Below are positions 39,244-48,627 of a stretch of DNA of 64,000 nt, piece by piece; within the stretch, counting starts at the first letter, position 1, and each line of letters begins with the position of its first letter. The notes under the pieces are model-generated. The model was given only the letters and a program-made list of their open reading frames with translations, did no database searches and was not told the origin of the DNA. Where the stretch lies: assembly GCF_009767585.1 (NCBI RefSeq), contig NZ_WSNW01000001.1:1-64000 (forward strand), given 5' to 3'. The DNA is from Coprobacillus cateniformis (GTDB lineage Bacteria > Bacillota_I > Bacilli_A > Erysipelotrichales > Coprobacillaceae). The translations under genes and the position numbers were made by a program.

Positions 39244-40669
39244 CCTTTAAAGCCCATGTCTTTACTTCGGTCACTTTCACAGGAACAATTTGGCCAATAT
39301 GCTCTTGATGACCTTTAAAATTAATAAGTTTCTGATGTCTCGTATATCCGGTCAACATATTATCATCTTTTTTAGATGTTCCTTCTACCAAAACCTCAAC
39401 TACTTCATCTAGATATTTTTGATTTTGTTTTAATGCCTTTTCATTCACTAAATCATTCAAACGATAAAGACGTTGTTCTTTCGTATGAATATCAATATCA
39501 TCTTCCATTTTAGCGGCTGGCGTACCAGCACGAGGCGAATAGATAAATGTATAAGCTAAATCATATTCACAATGTTCATACAATGTTATTGTATCTTCAA
39601 ATTGTTCATCTGTTTCACCAGGGAAACCAACAATAATATCTGTTGTAATTGTACAATCAGGTATTTTGGTTTTAATTTTATCAAATAATTCTAAATATTG
39701 TTCACGGCTATAACGTCTACCCATACGTTTAAGAACTTCGCTATTTCCTGATTGAACAGGCAAATGAATTGCTGGCATAATATTATCATATTGAGCAATT
39801 GTATCAATCATATCATCTGTAAAATCCCATGGATGACTCGTTGTAAATCGAATACGCGGAATGCCCGTTTGAGCAACATCAGCTAATAATGATGCAAAAT
39901 TATAACCATCATCAAAATCCTTCCCATAAGAATTTACATTTTGCCCCAACAAAGTGATTTCTTGATATCCTTGTGCCTTTAATTCATTCACTTCTTCAAT
40001 AATCTCATTTTTTAAACGTGATCTTTCTTTTCCACGAGTATAAGGAACAATACAATATGTACAGAATTTATTGCAGCCATACATAATATTAACCCATGCT
40101 TTATACGGATGAGCACGATGACTAGGAAGATTTTCAATAACATCTCCTTCTTTTGACCAAACTTCTAAGACCATCTCTTTATCTAACATGGCCTGTTTTA
40201 ATAATACTGGTAAACGATGAATGTTATGTGTTCCAAAAATCATATCCACCTGCTGATGCTTTTCAAGAATTTTTTGAATAACAACTTCCTCTTGTGCCAT
40301 GCAACCACAAATTCCAAAAATAACATTTGGATTAGTACGTTTCACCTTCTTAAGATATCCAATTTTTCCAAAAACTTTTTCTTCCGCATTTTCTCTAATT
40401 GCACATGTATTCAATAAAACAACCTGGGCATCCTTAATCTCATCAGTTGCTTCATAGCCTAAGCTTTCTAAGATTCCTGCCAATGTCTCTCCATCACGTT
40501 CATTCGCTTGACAACCATAAGTTTGAATAAAATACTTCTGTCCTTTTCCTATCCCAATCATATCTGCTGGAACTTCATAAGCATCATCAATATGATGAAT
40601 CTCATCTTTTCCTCTATGCTTTGCATCTCTTAATGATGGCCCTTTAAAATATTCACTATAGTCTTTCAT
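39227..40669 (-). CDS. miaB: tRNA-2-methylthio-N6-dimethylallyladenosine synthase
   Basis: A 480-residue radical-SAM methylthiotransferase acting on i6A37 tRNA, downstream of MiaA. N-terminal UPF0004 domain with QTYGCQANERDGE, NTCAIRENAEEKVFG and GICGCMAQEE supplying the auxiliary cluster Cys; radical-SAM CxxxCxxC in GCNKFCTYCIVPYTRG; C-terminal TRAM domain (about 415-480). Its 3' end overlaps the ylbF-like gene. Confidence 0.96.
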   Translation of the reverse strand: MKDYSEYFKGPSLRDAKHRGKDEIHHIDDAYEVPADMIGIGKGQKYFIQTYGCQANERDGETLAGILESLGYEATDEIKDAQVVLLNTCAIRENAEEKVFGKIGYLKKVKRTNPNVIFGICGCMAQEEVVIQKILEKHQQVDMIFGTHNIHRLPVLLKQAMLDKEMVLEVWSKEGDVIENLPSHRAHPYKAWVNIMYGCNKFCTYCIVPYTRGKERSRLKNEIIEEVNELKAQGYQEITLLGQNVNSYGKDFDDGYNFASLLADVAQTGIPRIRFTTSHPWDFTDDMIDTIAQYDNIMPAIHLPVQSGNSEVLKRMGRRYSREQYLELFDKIKTKIPDCTITTDIIVGFPGETDEQFEDTITLYEHCEYDLAYTFIYSPRAGTPAAKMEDDIDIHTKEQRLYRLNDLVNEKALKQNQKYLDEVVEVLVEGTSKKDDNMLTGYTRHQKLINFKGHQEHIGQIVPVKVTEVKTWALKGEEIE

Positions 40670-40721
40670 TTTTTCACCACTTTCTGTCTTATTATATCAA
40701 ATATTATAAAATAGAAAAGAA

Positions 40722-40748
40722 AAAAATAAGGACATTGTCCTTATTTTT
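40722..40748 (-). terminator. Terminator after the 81-residue gene
   Basis: AAAAATAAGGAC (40722-40733) and GTCCTTATTTTT (40737-40748) with a 3-base loop and T run on minus. The gene's stop codon is at the stem edge. Confidence 0.8.
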
Positions 40749-40992
40749 AACCAAAGAAACCATCTGGTTGAATTGAAAAATATAATACAGCTCCCTCAGG
40801 AGTCTTTTTGAAAAGTCCTTTGCAATAAGCAGAAGCTTCATCAGGTGATAATTCTGTTTCACATTCGATTTCAGCTTTAATTCCAGTTTTCTTTACAAAT
40901 CTACATTTTACTTTCTCATCTTCATATCCATCGAAAAAGTCGATTAATTTTTGAGTTTGAGCTGTTTGCATTAATAATTTACATTTAGCCAT
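40747..40992 (-). CDS. Conserved small protein of unknown function
   Basis: An 81-residue cytosolic protein, mixed alpha/beta, with three cysteines (about 4, 30 and 43 plus one near 57) and a C-terminal YFSIQPDGFFG. I do not recognise the family. GGAGG lies before ATG 40992; an upstream 17-codon extension is discarded. It sits between spoVS and miaB where Bacillus has tdh-kbl. Confidence 0.6.
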   Translation of the reverse strand: MAKCKLLMQTAQTQKLIDFFDGYEDEKVKCRFVKKTGIKAEIECETELSPDEASAYCKGLFKKTPEGAVLYFSIQPDGFFG

Positions 40993-41057
40993 AATATTTC
41001 CTCCTTGTATTTCTCGATATATATTATACCCATTTTTGCACAAAAAAGAAAGTCCTT

Positions 41058-41318
41058 TTAATGCATTTCTACATTTAATCGTAAAGATGTAATAACCTGA
41101 TCATCAATAGTTAAATCATAGAATGATGGAATACAATATATTTCATAGCCACCTGGAGCAATATAACCTCTAGCAATTGCAATAGCTTTCATTGCCTGAT
41201 TCAACGATGCCGCTCCAATTACTTGTATTTGAACACTTTTGTGTTCTCGTAGTAGACTTGTTAAAGCCCCTGCTACCTTGCTAGGTTTTGACGATGAAGA
41301 TACTCTAATCATTTCCAT
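41058..41318 (-). CDS. spoVS: Stage V sporulation protein S
   Basis: An 86-residue SpoVS: MEMIRVSSSSKPSKVAGALT, IQVIGAASLNQAMKAIAIAR and GYIAPGGYEIYCIPSF are diagnostic of this Alba-like protein. In B. subtilis it is needed for completing the spore cortex/coat stage and affects septation; here it follows ymdB as in Bacillus. Confidence 0.94.
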   Translation of the reverse strand: MEMIRVSSSSKPSKVAGALTSLLREHKSVQIQVIGAASLNQAMKAIAIARGYIAPGGYEIYCIPSFYDLTIDDQVITSLRLNVEMH

Positions 41319-41366
41319 AAAAATTCCTCCTTGCCTTAATATATGAGCAAAGAGGATAAATTATGA

Positions 41367-42149
41367 TTATAGAAAATGATATGGGTCAATACAAATTCTC
41401 TCTATTTTTTCACATTGATTTTCCTGGTCAAAACAAAGTAATGTCGCTAAAAACTGACCTTCACCTTCAGCAGGTTGAAAAGGTGTCATCAACCCTGTTT
41501 TCATACGCTTGATAATTGTCTCTTTATCACAGCCAATCACACTGACATATGGGCCAGTCATTCCTACATCACTTTGATAAGCTGTTCCCTTATCTAAAAT
41601 CTTTTCATCAGCTGTTGGGACATGTGTATGTGTACCTAGAACTGCCGAAACCTGACCATCTAAATAATATCCCATCGCTATTTTTTCACTTGTAGCCTCA
41701 GCATGAAAATCAACAATATGAATATCACTTTGATCATCTTTTAAGATGTCATCAATAGCCTCAAATGGATTTTGCGATTTCCCATCCATAAATGTTAATC
41801 CTAATAAATTAGTCACTCTCACGCGCTTACCTTTAATAGAAATCTCACGACTTCCTACCCCAGGCAATGCTCTTGGTTGATTATAGGGAACAATCAAACG
41901 ATCAGCTTCATCTATATAATCAAGCAATTCTTTTTTTGAAAAAGTATGATTTCCCATTGTCATCAAAGAAATACCTTGAAACAAAAACTCTTCATAATGT
42001 TTTTTCATAAGTCCTTTTCCATGTGTTGCATTTTCAACATTCGCAATAACCATATCAACTTGATATTTTTCTTTTACTTTCGGTAAATACATATCAATCA
42101 TTTCTCTACCAATCGAAGAAAACACATCTCCTATAAAAAGAATATTCAT
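41367..42149 (-). CDS. ymdB: YmdB-family metallophosphodiesterase
   Basis: A 260-residue dimetal phosphodiesterase (TIGR00282-type). Motifs: LFIGDVFSSIGRE (Asp), NVENATHGKG (Asn/Glu), TMGNHTFSKKE (GNHD-like), DFHAEATSEK, and GTHTHVPTADE. In Bacillus YmdB hydrolyses cyclic nucleotides or 2',3'-cNMP and controls the biofilm/motility switch together with RNase Y. It is separated from rny by a hairpin terminator. Confidence 0.93.
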   Translation of the reverse strand: MNILFIGDVFSSIGREMIDMYLPKVKEKYQVDMVIANVENATHGKGLMKKHYEEFLFQGISLMTMGNHTFSKKELLDYIDEADRLIVPYNQPRALPGVGSREISIKGKRVRVTNLLGLTFMDGKSQNPFEAIDDILKDDQSDIHIVDFHAEATSEKIAMGYYLDGQVSAVLGTHTHVPTADEKILDKGTAYQSDVGMTGPYVSVIGCDKETIIKRMKTGLMTPFQPAEGEGQFLATLLCFDQENQCEKIERICIDPYHFL

Positions 42150-42170
42150 TTATATCTTCCTTCCTTTAAA

Positions 42171-42198
42171 AAAAGATAGGTTTAAAAACCTATCTTTT
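42171..42198 (-). terminator. rny terminator
   Basis: 13-bp AT-rich stem AAAAGATAGGTTT (42171-42183) with 42186-42198, tight loop and T run toward ymdB. The rny stop codon (42197-42199) is in the stem. Read-through to ymdB may occur. Confidence 0.8.
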
Positions 42199-43756
42199 AT
42201 TTAGCAATTTCATTCGCACGAATTTCTCGAATAACAGTCACTTTAATATGCCCAGGATAAGTTAATTCATTTTCAATCTTATCCCTGATTTCTCTTGCCA
42301 ATTTGTGACTTGCCAAATCATCAACCTTATCAGGTTTTACAACAACACGGACTTCACGTCCTGCTTGAATTGCAAAGACTTTATCAACACCTTGAAAACT
42401 CTTTGAAATTTCTTCTAATTTCTCAAGTCTTTGAATATAATTTTCAATAGTTTCACTACGACTTCCTGGTCTAGCTGCAGATAATGTATCAGCAGCTGCA
42501 ACAAGAATAGAAATAACACTTGTTGGTTCAACATCCCCATGATGAGATTCAATAGCATTAATAACCGTAGCATTTTCACCATATTTCTTAGCGAATTTAG
42601 CACCGAGTTCTACATGGCTACCTTCCATTTCATGGTCAACTGCTTTTCCTAAATCATGCAATAATCCTGCTCGACGAGCAAGTTGCTGGTTTAATCCAAG
42701 TTCTGCTGCCATCATACCAGCAAAATGAGCAACTTCCAATGAATGCTGAAGACCATTTTGACCATAACTTGTACGATATTTTAATTTTCCAAGCATCATC
42801 ACAATTTCTTTATTCACACGAGATAAACCTAATTCAAAAATAGCATCTTCTCCTGTTTTTTGAATCACTTCATTTAGCTCGTTTTTCGTTTTTTGAACAA
42901 CTTCTTCAATACGACCTGGTTGAATTCTTCCATCACGAATTAAAGTTTCTAATGACAGACGAGCAATCTCTCTTCTGACTGGATCAAAGCAAGAAATAGT
43001 AATCGCTTCTGGTGTATCATCAATAATCAACTCAACACCTGTTGCATTTTCAATCGCTTTTATATTACGACCTTCACGTCCAATAATACGTCCTTTCATC
43101 TCTTCACTTGGTAAAGCCACAACATTCACTGTACGTTCAATTGTTTCCTCCTGTGAATAACGATTAATTGCAGCTGCGATGATATCTTTTGCATAAAGAG
43201 AAGCTTTTGATTTCGCCTCGTCTTCCTGCTCCTTGATAAAAGCAGTCACTTCTTTAGACATTTTCTGTTCTACTAATTTAAACAATTCTTCCTTTGCTTC
43301 ATTGGCGCTCATTGCAGCAATTTTTTCTAATTCCACAATTTTTGCATCAATTTGTTCCTTTAATTGAGCCTCCAATTTACCTAGTTCTTCACTTTTCTTT
43401 TCTAATTGCCTAGCTTTATCATCCAAAACATCTTCTTTCCCTTGTAAAGCAATATCTCTACGATCAATGTTTTGCTCCCTTTGCAATAGTTTATTTTCAA
43501 ATTTAGTAACTTCTAAGCGTTGCTCCTTGATATCCTTTTCAGCATCAAGCTTATATTCATAAGCCTGTGTTTTTGCATCAAGAATTGCTTCCTTTACTAT
43601 ATTATCAGCTTTGGCAGTTGCTTCTTCAACAATCTTTGTTGCATCTACATTTGCTTTTGACACTTTGATTTTTGTCAATACAAAATACAATAAAAATCCA
43701 ATTGCAACTGCTAGAACATAGGTTAAAATAGTGAGAGGGTCATCCAATCTTGGCAT
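42197..43756 (-). CDS. rny: Ribonuclease Y
   Basis: A 519-residue membrane-anchored endoribonuclease that starts decay of many mRNAs. N-terminal TM helix (about 8-25), long charged coiled coil (30-200), KH domain with GRIIGREGRNIKAIE, then the HD domain (HSLEVAHFAGMMA; AGLLHDLGKAVDHE). AGGAGG precedes ATG 43756; the earlier in-frame ATG at 43807 adds 17 unlikely residues. Start plus length match B. subtilis RNase Y (520). Confidence 0.96.
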   Translation of the reverse strand: MPRLDDPLTILTYVLAVAIGFLLYFVLTKIKVSKANVDATKIVEEATAKADNIVKEAILDAKTQAYEYKLDAEKDIKEQRLEVTKFENKLLQREQNIDRRDIALQGKEDVLDDKARQLEKKSEELGKLEAQLKEQIDAKIVELEKIAAMSANEAKEELFKLVEQKMSKEVTAFIKEQEDEAKSKASLYAKDIIAAAINRYSQEETIERTVNVVALPSEEMKGRIIGREGRNIKAIENATGVELIIDDTPEAITISCFDPVRREIARLSLETLIRDGRIQPGRIEEVVQKTKNELNEVIQKTGEDAIFELGLSRVNKEIVMMLGKLKYRTSYGQNGLQHSLEVAHFAGMMAAELGLNQQLARRAGLLHDLGKAVDHEMEGSHVELGAKFAKKYGENATVINAIESHHGDVEPTSVISILVAAADTLSAARPGSRSETIENYIQRLEKLEEISKSFQGVDKVFAIQAGREVRVVVKPDKVDDLASHKLAREIRDKIENELTYPGHIKVTVIREIRANEIAK

Positions 43757-43851
43757 AATATTCCTCCTATTTCCTATGATAAATTTCTTATAGTGCGTTT
43801 CACACACAAATCTATTATACCGTATTTTTGTGAAAATGACAATAAAATATC

Positions 43852-43891
43852 AAAATAATGGAATGGCTTCCAAAAGCCATTCCATTATTTT
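43852..43891 (-). terminator. recA terminator
   Basis: A perfect 18-bp stem (43852-43869 with 43874-43891) and CCAA loop, followed by T-rich sequence on minus. One of the strongest hairpins in the window; it isolates recA from rny. Confidence 0.9.
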
Positions 43892-43902
43892 ATTCTTCTG
43901 TA

Positions 43903-44940
43903 TTATTTTGTTTCTTCATGAGGAAATAAAACATCCTTCACTTTATTTTCAATTTCCGTCATGATTTCAGGATGTTCAGCTAAGAAAATCTTTACATTTT
44001 CACGACCTTGGCCAATCTTTTCACCTTGATATGCATACCAAGCACCAGACTTATCAATAATATCATTATCAACTGCCAAGTCAATCACTTCACCATCTCT
44101 AGCAATCCCTTTTCCATAAACAATATCAAAACTTGTATTTCTAAATGGTGGAGCAACCTTATTTTTGACAACTTTAACATTGACTTTATTCCCAACAACT
44201 TCCGAACCATTTTTAATAGCTTCGCTTTTTCTAATTTCAATACGCACTGATGAATAAAATTTCAAAGCACGTCCACCAGTTGTTGTTTCAGGATTCCCAT
44301 ACATAACACCTATCTTTTCACGCAACTGATTGATAAAAATGATTGTACAAGATGTCTTGTTCATAAGTCCAGATAAACGACGCATTGCTTTTGACATCAA
44401 ACGTGCCTGGAGACCTACTGAATTATCACTCATTTCACCATCTAATTCTACTTGAGGAACCAATGCTGCAACTGAATCGACAACAACCAAATCAATCGCA
44501 TCACTCTTGACCAAAGTTTCAGCAATAGCCAAACCTTGTTCACCACTATCTGGTTGAGATAAAATCAACTCATCCACATTCACACCTAAGTTTTTTGCAT
44601 AAACAGGATCAATTGCATGTTCAGCGTCAATAAATGCTGCACGTCCACCTTGTTTTTGCACTTCAGCAATAGCATGCAATGTCAAAGTCGTTTTCCCACT
44701 TGATTCTGGACCATAGATTTCAATAATACGTCCTTTTGGATAACCACCAATACCTAAAGCTGCATCCAATGTTAATGATCCAGTTGGAATCACATCGATA
44801 TCAACAGCAACACGATCTCCCAATTTCATAACTGAACCTTTTCCAAATTGTTTTTCAATCTGTGTAATTGCATCAGCCAATGCTTTTTCTTTCTTTCCAT
44901 CAACAGCTTCTGCCTTTTTTGCTTTTGTTTTTTCTGCCAT
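43903..44940 (-). CDS. recA: Recombinase RecA
   Basis: A 345-residue RecA: Walker A GPESSGKTTLTL, LVVVDSVAALVP (Walker B), L2 loop region with GRALKFYSSVRIEIRKSE, acidic C-terminus. Catalyses strand exchange and LexA co-cleavage. AAGGAGG precedes ATG 44940; the 10-codon upstream extension is not family-like. No LexA (SOS) box was confidently identified in the 40-bp gap upstream. Confidence 0.98.
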   Translation of the reverse strand: MAEKTKAKKAEAVDGKKEKALADAITQIEKQFGKGSVMKLGDRVAVDIDVIPTGSLTLDAALGIGGYPKGRIIEIYGPESSGKTTLTLHAIAEVQKQGGRAAFIDAEHAIDPVYAKNLGVNVDELILSQPDSGEQGLAIAETLVKSDAIDLVVVDSVAALVPQVELDGEMSDNSVGLQARLMSKAMRRLSGLMNKTSCTIIFINQLREKIGVMYGNPETTTGGRALKFYSSVRIEIRKSEAIKNGSEVVGNKVNVKVVKNKVAPPFRNTSFDIVYGKGIARDGEVIDLAVDNDIIDKSGAWYAYQGEKIGQGRENVKIFLAEHPEIMTEIENKVKDVLFPHEETK

Positions 44941-44979
44941 AAGAAATGACCTCCTTACTTCTATATTCACTTTTTATAT

Positions 44980-45441
44980 TCAGTTTTTCTTTAAAATATT
45001 TAATATTTTTTCAATTCCTAATAAAATAGCCTGTTTTTTAATATCATCTCTTGTTCCAGCAAGTTCAAAACAAAAAGTATGAATTTCTCCTGCATAGGCA
45101 ATACCGATATAAATCAAACCAACTGGTTTTCCTTCCATTGCAGTAGGTCCAGCGTTACCAGTAAAAGAAATACACAAATCACTTTCAAACATTCTTTGAC
45201 CATGAATAGCCATTAAACCAGCAATTTCTTTTGAAACAACACCAAACTTTTGAATGATTTTCTCATCTATATGCAAGACATCACGCTTAATGCGCGTTTG
45301 ATAGCTTACCAAACTGCCACGGTATACAGCTGAAATACCACTGATACTACCAATCCTGTTAGCAAATCCGCCAACTGTAAAACTCTCTACACTACTTATC
45401 GAAATATTTCTTTCAATTAATATTTCAGCCAATTCATCCAT
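44980..45441 (-). CDS. CinA C-terminal (NMN amidohydrolase-like) domain protein
   Basis: A 153-residue protein consisting only of the CinA C-terminal / PncC domain: SVESFTVGGFANRIGSISGIS, VYRGSLVSYQ, SFTGNAGPTAMEGKPVGLIYIG. It is predicted to deamidate nicotinamide mononucleotide. Full-length CinA also has an N-terminal MoaB/COG1058 half (ADP-ribose pyrophosphatase), absent here. The cinA-recA adjacency is conserved in Firmicutes. Confidence 0.88.
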   Translation of the reverse strand: MDELAEILIERNISISSVESFTVGGFANRIGSISGISAVYRGSLVSYQTRIKRDVLHIDEKIIQKFGVVSKEIAGLMAIHGQRMFESDLCISFTGNAGPTAMEGKPVGLIYIGIAYAGEIHTFCFELAGTRDDIKKQAILLGIEKILNILKKN

Positions 45442-45442
45442 T

Positions 45443-46036
45443 TTACATACTCTCCATAATATATTGACGATTCTTCATAAAGTAATCAATACCACTGATA
45501 ACCGATATCATTGTCGCTAACCAAATCATGATCTGATCCATTGGAATCCCAACAGCACTAAAGATAACATTATTTAACAATAAAATTGCAATAGCAAGCA
45601 TTTGAGTCATCGTCTTTGCTTTGCCAAGAAGACTGGCAGCCAAGACTACATTCTTTTGACTCGCCACCAAGCGAATAGCATCAACAATTGTATCTCTTGC
45701 AATCATGATAATTGGAATGACTATCGTGATATGATTTGATGACGCCAATAACAACAATGCTGTATTTACAATTAATTTATCAGCAATGGGATCAATAAAC
45801 TTTCCAAATGTTGTCACAAGATCATTCTTTCTTGCTAAATAACCATCTAGATAATCAGTTAATGCTGATAATGCAAAGATAACAAATAAAACAATATCTA
45901 ACAATGATAATTGCGTTGATAAAATATCAAAAGTAGGCATTGATATGCCTAACGATTGATAAGGTATTAAATAAATAATGACAAACAATGGGACACTAAC
46001 TAAACGTACAGTTGTTAATTTATTAGGTAAATTCAT
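45443..46036 (-). CDS. pgsA: CDP-diacylglycerol-glycerol-3-phosphate 3-phosphatidyltransferase
   Basis: A 197-residue integral membrane enzyme making phosphatidylglycerol-phosphate. The CDP-alcohol motif D-G-x2-A-R-x8-G-x3-D-x3-D is complete within DYLDGYLARKNDL and FGKFIDPIADK. About five hydrophobic segments. It starts 1 bp after the rodZ-like gene ends and is 1 bp before cinA: tight operon. Confidence 0.95.
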   Translation of the reverse strand: MNLPNKLTTVRLVSVPLFVIIYLIPYQSLGISMPTFDILSTQLSLLDIVLFVIFALSALTDYLDGYLARKNDLVTTFGKFIDPIADKLIVNTALLLLASSNHITIVIPIIMIARDTIVDAIRLVASQKNVVLAASLLGKAKTMTQMLAIAILLLNNVIFSAVGIPMDQIMIWLATMISVISGIDYFMKNRQYIMESM

Positions 46037-46037
46037 C

Positions 46038-46967
46038 TTATTCCTTCTCTAATGTTAATTTTAAAGTTGAGACACTATATGAAACATCATCTTCAGTCAA
46101 TGGAATTTCTTGTCCATTAATATAATAGTGATGTCCCGCACTATATCCATTTTTCAATGTTAAATTTTCAAAATCAGCAACAGTAAATTCAAGTTCAACT
46201 GTTTCAGGTGTACCATCAGCATTAGGACCATAAATACGAGAATCAAAACCATCGTATTGAGTCCCATTCACACTTAATTGTGCCCATGATTTGTTCCCAA
46301 ACTCTATTTTCAATGTAAACTTGTCTGTCCCCGATGGAAGTTTAAAACGAAAATCCAAACGATCATTTCTCGTAATTTCAACATTGGTATTTGTTGGCGT
46401 ATTATTTTGGTCAGGGTTGGTGTTATTATCATCATTTGGATCAGTATTCACATCACCTTCAACTGTTGGTGGATTCTGTGGCTGAAATGATGGATCCTTG
46501 CTTTGTGAACGTGTAGAATAGAAGCCATACCAAATCACAACAATAACCAAGCATACCAAAACCAAAATAATTGCTGCCCTCACAATTGTCACATGTGATT
46601 TATCTTCATAAACGGATGGCTTTCTTGTCAGTTGTGGTGCTTCAAAAGAAAACTTCTTTCCTTTTTTAACAACTTCCTCATTGTGTTTATGTTCATATTC
46701 TTCTTTATCCTGCATCTCTGCCATTTGAATTTCTTGTGTTAAATCTATATATTGTTGAGTCATCATATCAGCATCTAAACTTAAGACATTTGATATTTTT
46801 TTCAAATACATTTTAACATAAGCTTCATCGCCTTTATAACGATCAAATTTTCCATCTTCAATATCATGTAAAACTGCAACAGAAATCTTCGTCCTTTGAG
46901 AAAGTTCTTCTATTGTTAAATGTTTTGCTTCTCTTTGACGACGAATATCTGCACCTATATTTTCCAT
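46038..46967 (-). CDS. rodZ: RodZ-like (YmfM) helix-turn-helix membrane protein
   Basis: A 309-residue single-pass membrane protein: N-terminal cytoplasmic HTH (about 5-70; LTIEELSQRTKISVAVLHDIEDGKF), charged linker, TM helix (about 130-152, AAIILVLVCLVIVVIW), Asn/Asp/Pro/Thr-rich spacer (160-200), and an external DUF4115-like beta domain. RodZ ties MreB to cell elongation. AGGAGGTG precedes ATG 46967. It heads the rodZ-pgsA-cinA run. Confidence 0.88.
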   Translation of the reverse strand: MENIGADIRRQREAKHLTIEELSQRTKISVAVLHDIEDGKFDRYKGDEAYVKMYLKKISNVLSLDADMMTQQYIDLTQEIQMAEMQDKEEYEHKHNEEVVKKGKKFSFEAPQLTRKPSVYEDKSHVTIVRAAIILVLVCLVIVVIWYGFYSTRSQSKDPSFQPQNPPTVEGDVNTDPNDDNNTNPDQNNTPTNTNVEITRNDRLDFRFKLPSGTDKFTLKIEFGNKSWAQLSVNGTQYDGFDSRIYGPNADGTPETVELEFTVADFENLTLKNGYSAGHHYYINGQEIPLTEDDVSYSVSTLKLTLEKE

Positions 46968-47123
46968 AAAAGCACCTCCTGTATAATCAATACGCAATAA
47001 ACCCAATAATAATATTATTAAATCATAAATTGTCTATTTTTACAACACCAACACTATTATTTTATGAATTTATGTCCTTGTTATGAATTTTTTAAATATT
47101 TTTTTTCAATCATCACATTTTTT

Positions 47124-47150
47124 TAACAAAAAAAGCCGATTTTCATCGAC
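47124..47150 (-). terminator. rnpB terminator
   Basis: GTCGAT, GAAA tetraloop, ATCGGC (6-bp stem with one U.G; 47135-47150) and then seven T on the minus strand. Confidence 0.8.
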
Positions 47151-47154
47151 AAAA

Positions 47155-47495
47155 TATGCTCATTCTGATAAGCCGAGTTCTGTTTTTCAACCAATTATTT
47201 ATCTATGCATAATGCATTCTGTCTTGAATTCAATTCTTCAAAACTAGATTCCCCTACCAAAATTTGGGTTTCATCCTTGCAGAGTTTACCTCTTTTCATT
47301 CGTTCTTTTCAAAACGCATTTGTTTCTGTGGCACTTTATGATTTCACAACCTTGCCAGAAGGTTTAGGTCTTCCATATGTCGTTAGCAAAAAGCTACCTG
47401 CATTTATTAGACGCAGTACAAACACTACAATCATCGCAGATTGTGGATGCCCGGACTTTCCTCTACTATTGTAGCAATTGGTTCTCATGAGCATA
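47155..47495 (-). ncRNA. rnpB: RNase P RNA, Bacillus type (class B)
   Basis: About 341 nt on minus. Helix P1 is seen as TATGCTCAT (5') with ATGAGCATA (3'). Conserved pieces include GAGGAAAGTCCGGGC, AAAGTGCCACAGAAAC, GGTAAACTC, the class-B block AAACCCAAATTTTGGTAGGG, GACAGAATGC and a 3' ACTCGGCTTA. It processes tRNA 5' ends with RnpA. The open frames drawn across it are spurious. Next to gpsB as in Bacillus. Confidence 0.93.
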
Positions 47496-47498
47496 CTT

Positions 47499-47527
47499 AT
47501 TGTACTATAATTTTTAAAAAATGCAAA
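47499..47527 (-). promoter_or_regulatory. rnpB promoter
   Basis: Minus strand TTTGCA (47522-47527), 17 bp, TACAAT (47499-47504), which would start transcription at about 47492-47495, i.e. at helix P1. Confidence 0.6.
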
Positions 47528-47550
47528 CAAAAAGACAAGGTTATTCCTTG
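47528..47550 (-). terminator. gpsB terminator
   Basis: CAAGG / CCTTG stem (47546-47550, 47536-47540) whose 5-base loop contains the gpsB stop codon, followed by TCTTTTTG on minus. Confidence 0.6.
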
Positions 47551-47876
47551 CCCTGATAAACTTCTTTTTCTAAACTTGATATTCTTTTTAATAAATCTAC
47601 ATTTGAAGAAAGGTTTTCTTCCATTGCACGTATGTTATCTTGTTGTAACAAACGTTCCTTTTCCAAATGAGAAAGTTTCATTTTTAATGCTTCATTTTCT
47701 TTTTGAAGATTTTCAATTTGATCGTAAGAGTCATTTAGCATACTTGCAAACGTTTCATAATCTTCAACTATAGAATCTAAAAAATAATCGACTTCTGTTG
47801 CACTATAACCCTTGAAATCTATTTGAAATTGTTTGTTTAATATTTTTTTAGGACTTAATTGAATCTTGTTAGCCAT
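47541..47876 (-). CDS. gpsB: Cell-cycle protein GpsB (DivIVA-like)
   Basis: A 111-residue coiled-coil protein. The N-terminal membrane-binding DivIVA/GpsB domain shows ILNKQFQIDFKGYSATEVDYFLDSIVEDY, followed by coiled coil to the end. GpsB shuttles penicillin-binding proteins between lateral wall and septum; recU-pbp1A lies next door. Start ATG 47876 (MANKIQLSPKK) follows GGAGGTAGGTGG; eight upstream codons are rejected. Confidence 0.92.
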   Translation of the reverse strand: MANKIQLSPKKILNKQFQIDFKGYSATEVDYFLDSIVEDYETFASMLNDSYDQIENLQKENEALKMKLSHLEKERLLQQDNIRAMEENLSSNVDLLKRISSLEKEVYQGKE

Positions 47877-48036
47877 TATACATCCACCTACCTCCCTCAT
47901 ATTTTCACAAAAATACTTTGTAAATGCAAGTTATTTTTAAAAAAAAGTGAAATTACACAAATTCTATACACAATTTAGACAAGATGTGAAAAATATATGT
48001 TATAATATAAGAGATAATGAATGAAAGGAAGAAGTT

Positions 48037-48627
48037 ATGGTTAACTATCCAAATATGAAGAAAAATCCTATTTTAACAGTCAATTCGACTTCCCAGAAGC
48101 ATTATACTGCACACCGTGGGATGTCACTAGAAGAAGATATTTCTTTATCTAACGAATATTATCTCATTCACAATCGGGCGGTCATTTACAAAAAACCAAC
48201 CCCTGTTCAGATTGTCAAAGTCGACTATCCCCGTAGAGAATCGGCCAAAATTGTTGAAGCCTATTACAAGACACCTTCCACAACCGATTATAACGGTATC
48301 TATCGTGAGAAATATATTGACTTTGAAGCAAAAGAAACAAAAGCAAAGACATTTCCATTTGGAAATATCTCTCAACATCAAATTGAGCATTTACAAAGAA
48401 TCATCAATCATGGTGGAATTGCTTTTATTATTATTGCATTTACAAGCCTAAATGAGGTATACTTAATTGATGCAAGTCATGTGATTTGCGATTATTATCA
48501 TTCTCATAGAAAGTCAATGACCTATGACAGAATCAAATCTTTGGGGCATATCATTCCTCAAGGGTATCAACCCCGACTTGATTATCTCAATGTCATAGAT
48601 GAGGTGTATTTTAAGGAGGACGAATGA
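48037..48627 (+). CDS. recU: Holliday junction resolvase RecU
   Basis: A 196-residue RecU: NRGM-like HRGMSLEEDI, YRREKYIDFEAKET (catalytic Asp/Glu/Lys), FPFGNISQHQIEHL and GIAFIIIAF. It cuts four-way junctions during recombination and chromosome segregation. The gene overlaps pbp1A by four bases (ATGA), the conserved recU-ponA pairing of Firmicutes. Confidence 0.95.
   Translation: MVNYPNMKKNPILTVNSTSQKHYTAHRGMSLEEDISLSNEYYLIHNRAVIYKKPTPVQIVKVDYPRRESAKIVEAYYKTPSTTDYNGIYREKYIDFEAKETKAKTFPFGNISQHQIEHLQRIINHGGIAFIIIAFTSLNEVYLIDASHVICDYYHSHRKSMTYDRIKSLGHIIPQGYQPRLDYLNVIDEVYFKEDE

Noticed and set aside
47205..47530. Open frames across the rnpB region
   Set aside because: The region is RNase P RNA with helix P1 and class B core; frames have no ribosome sites.
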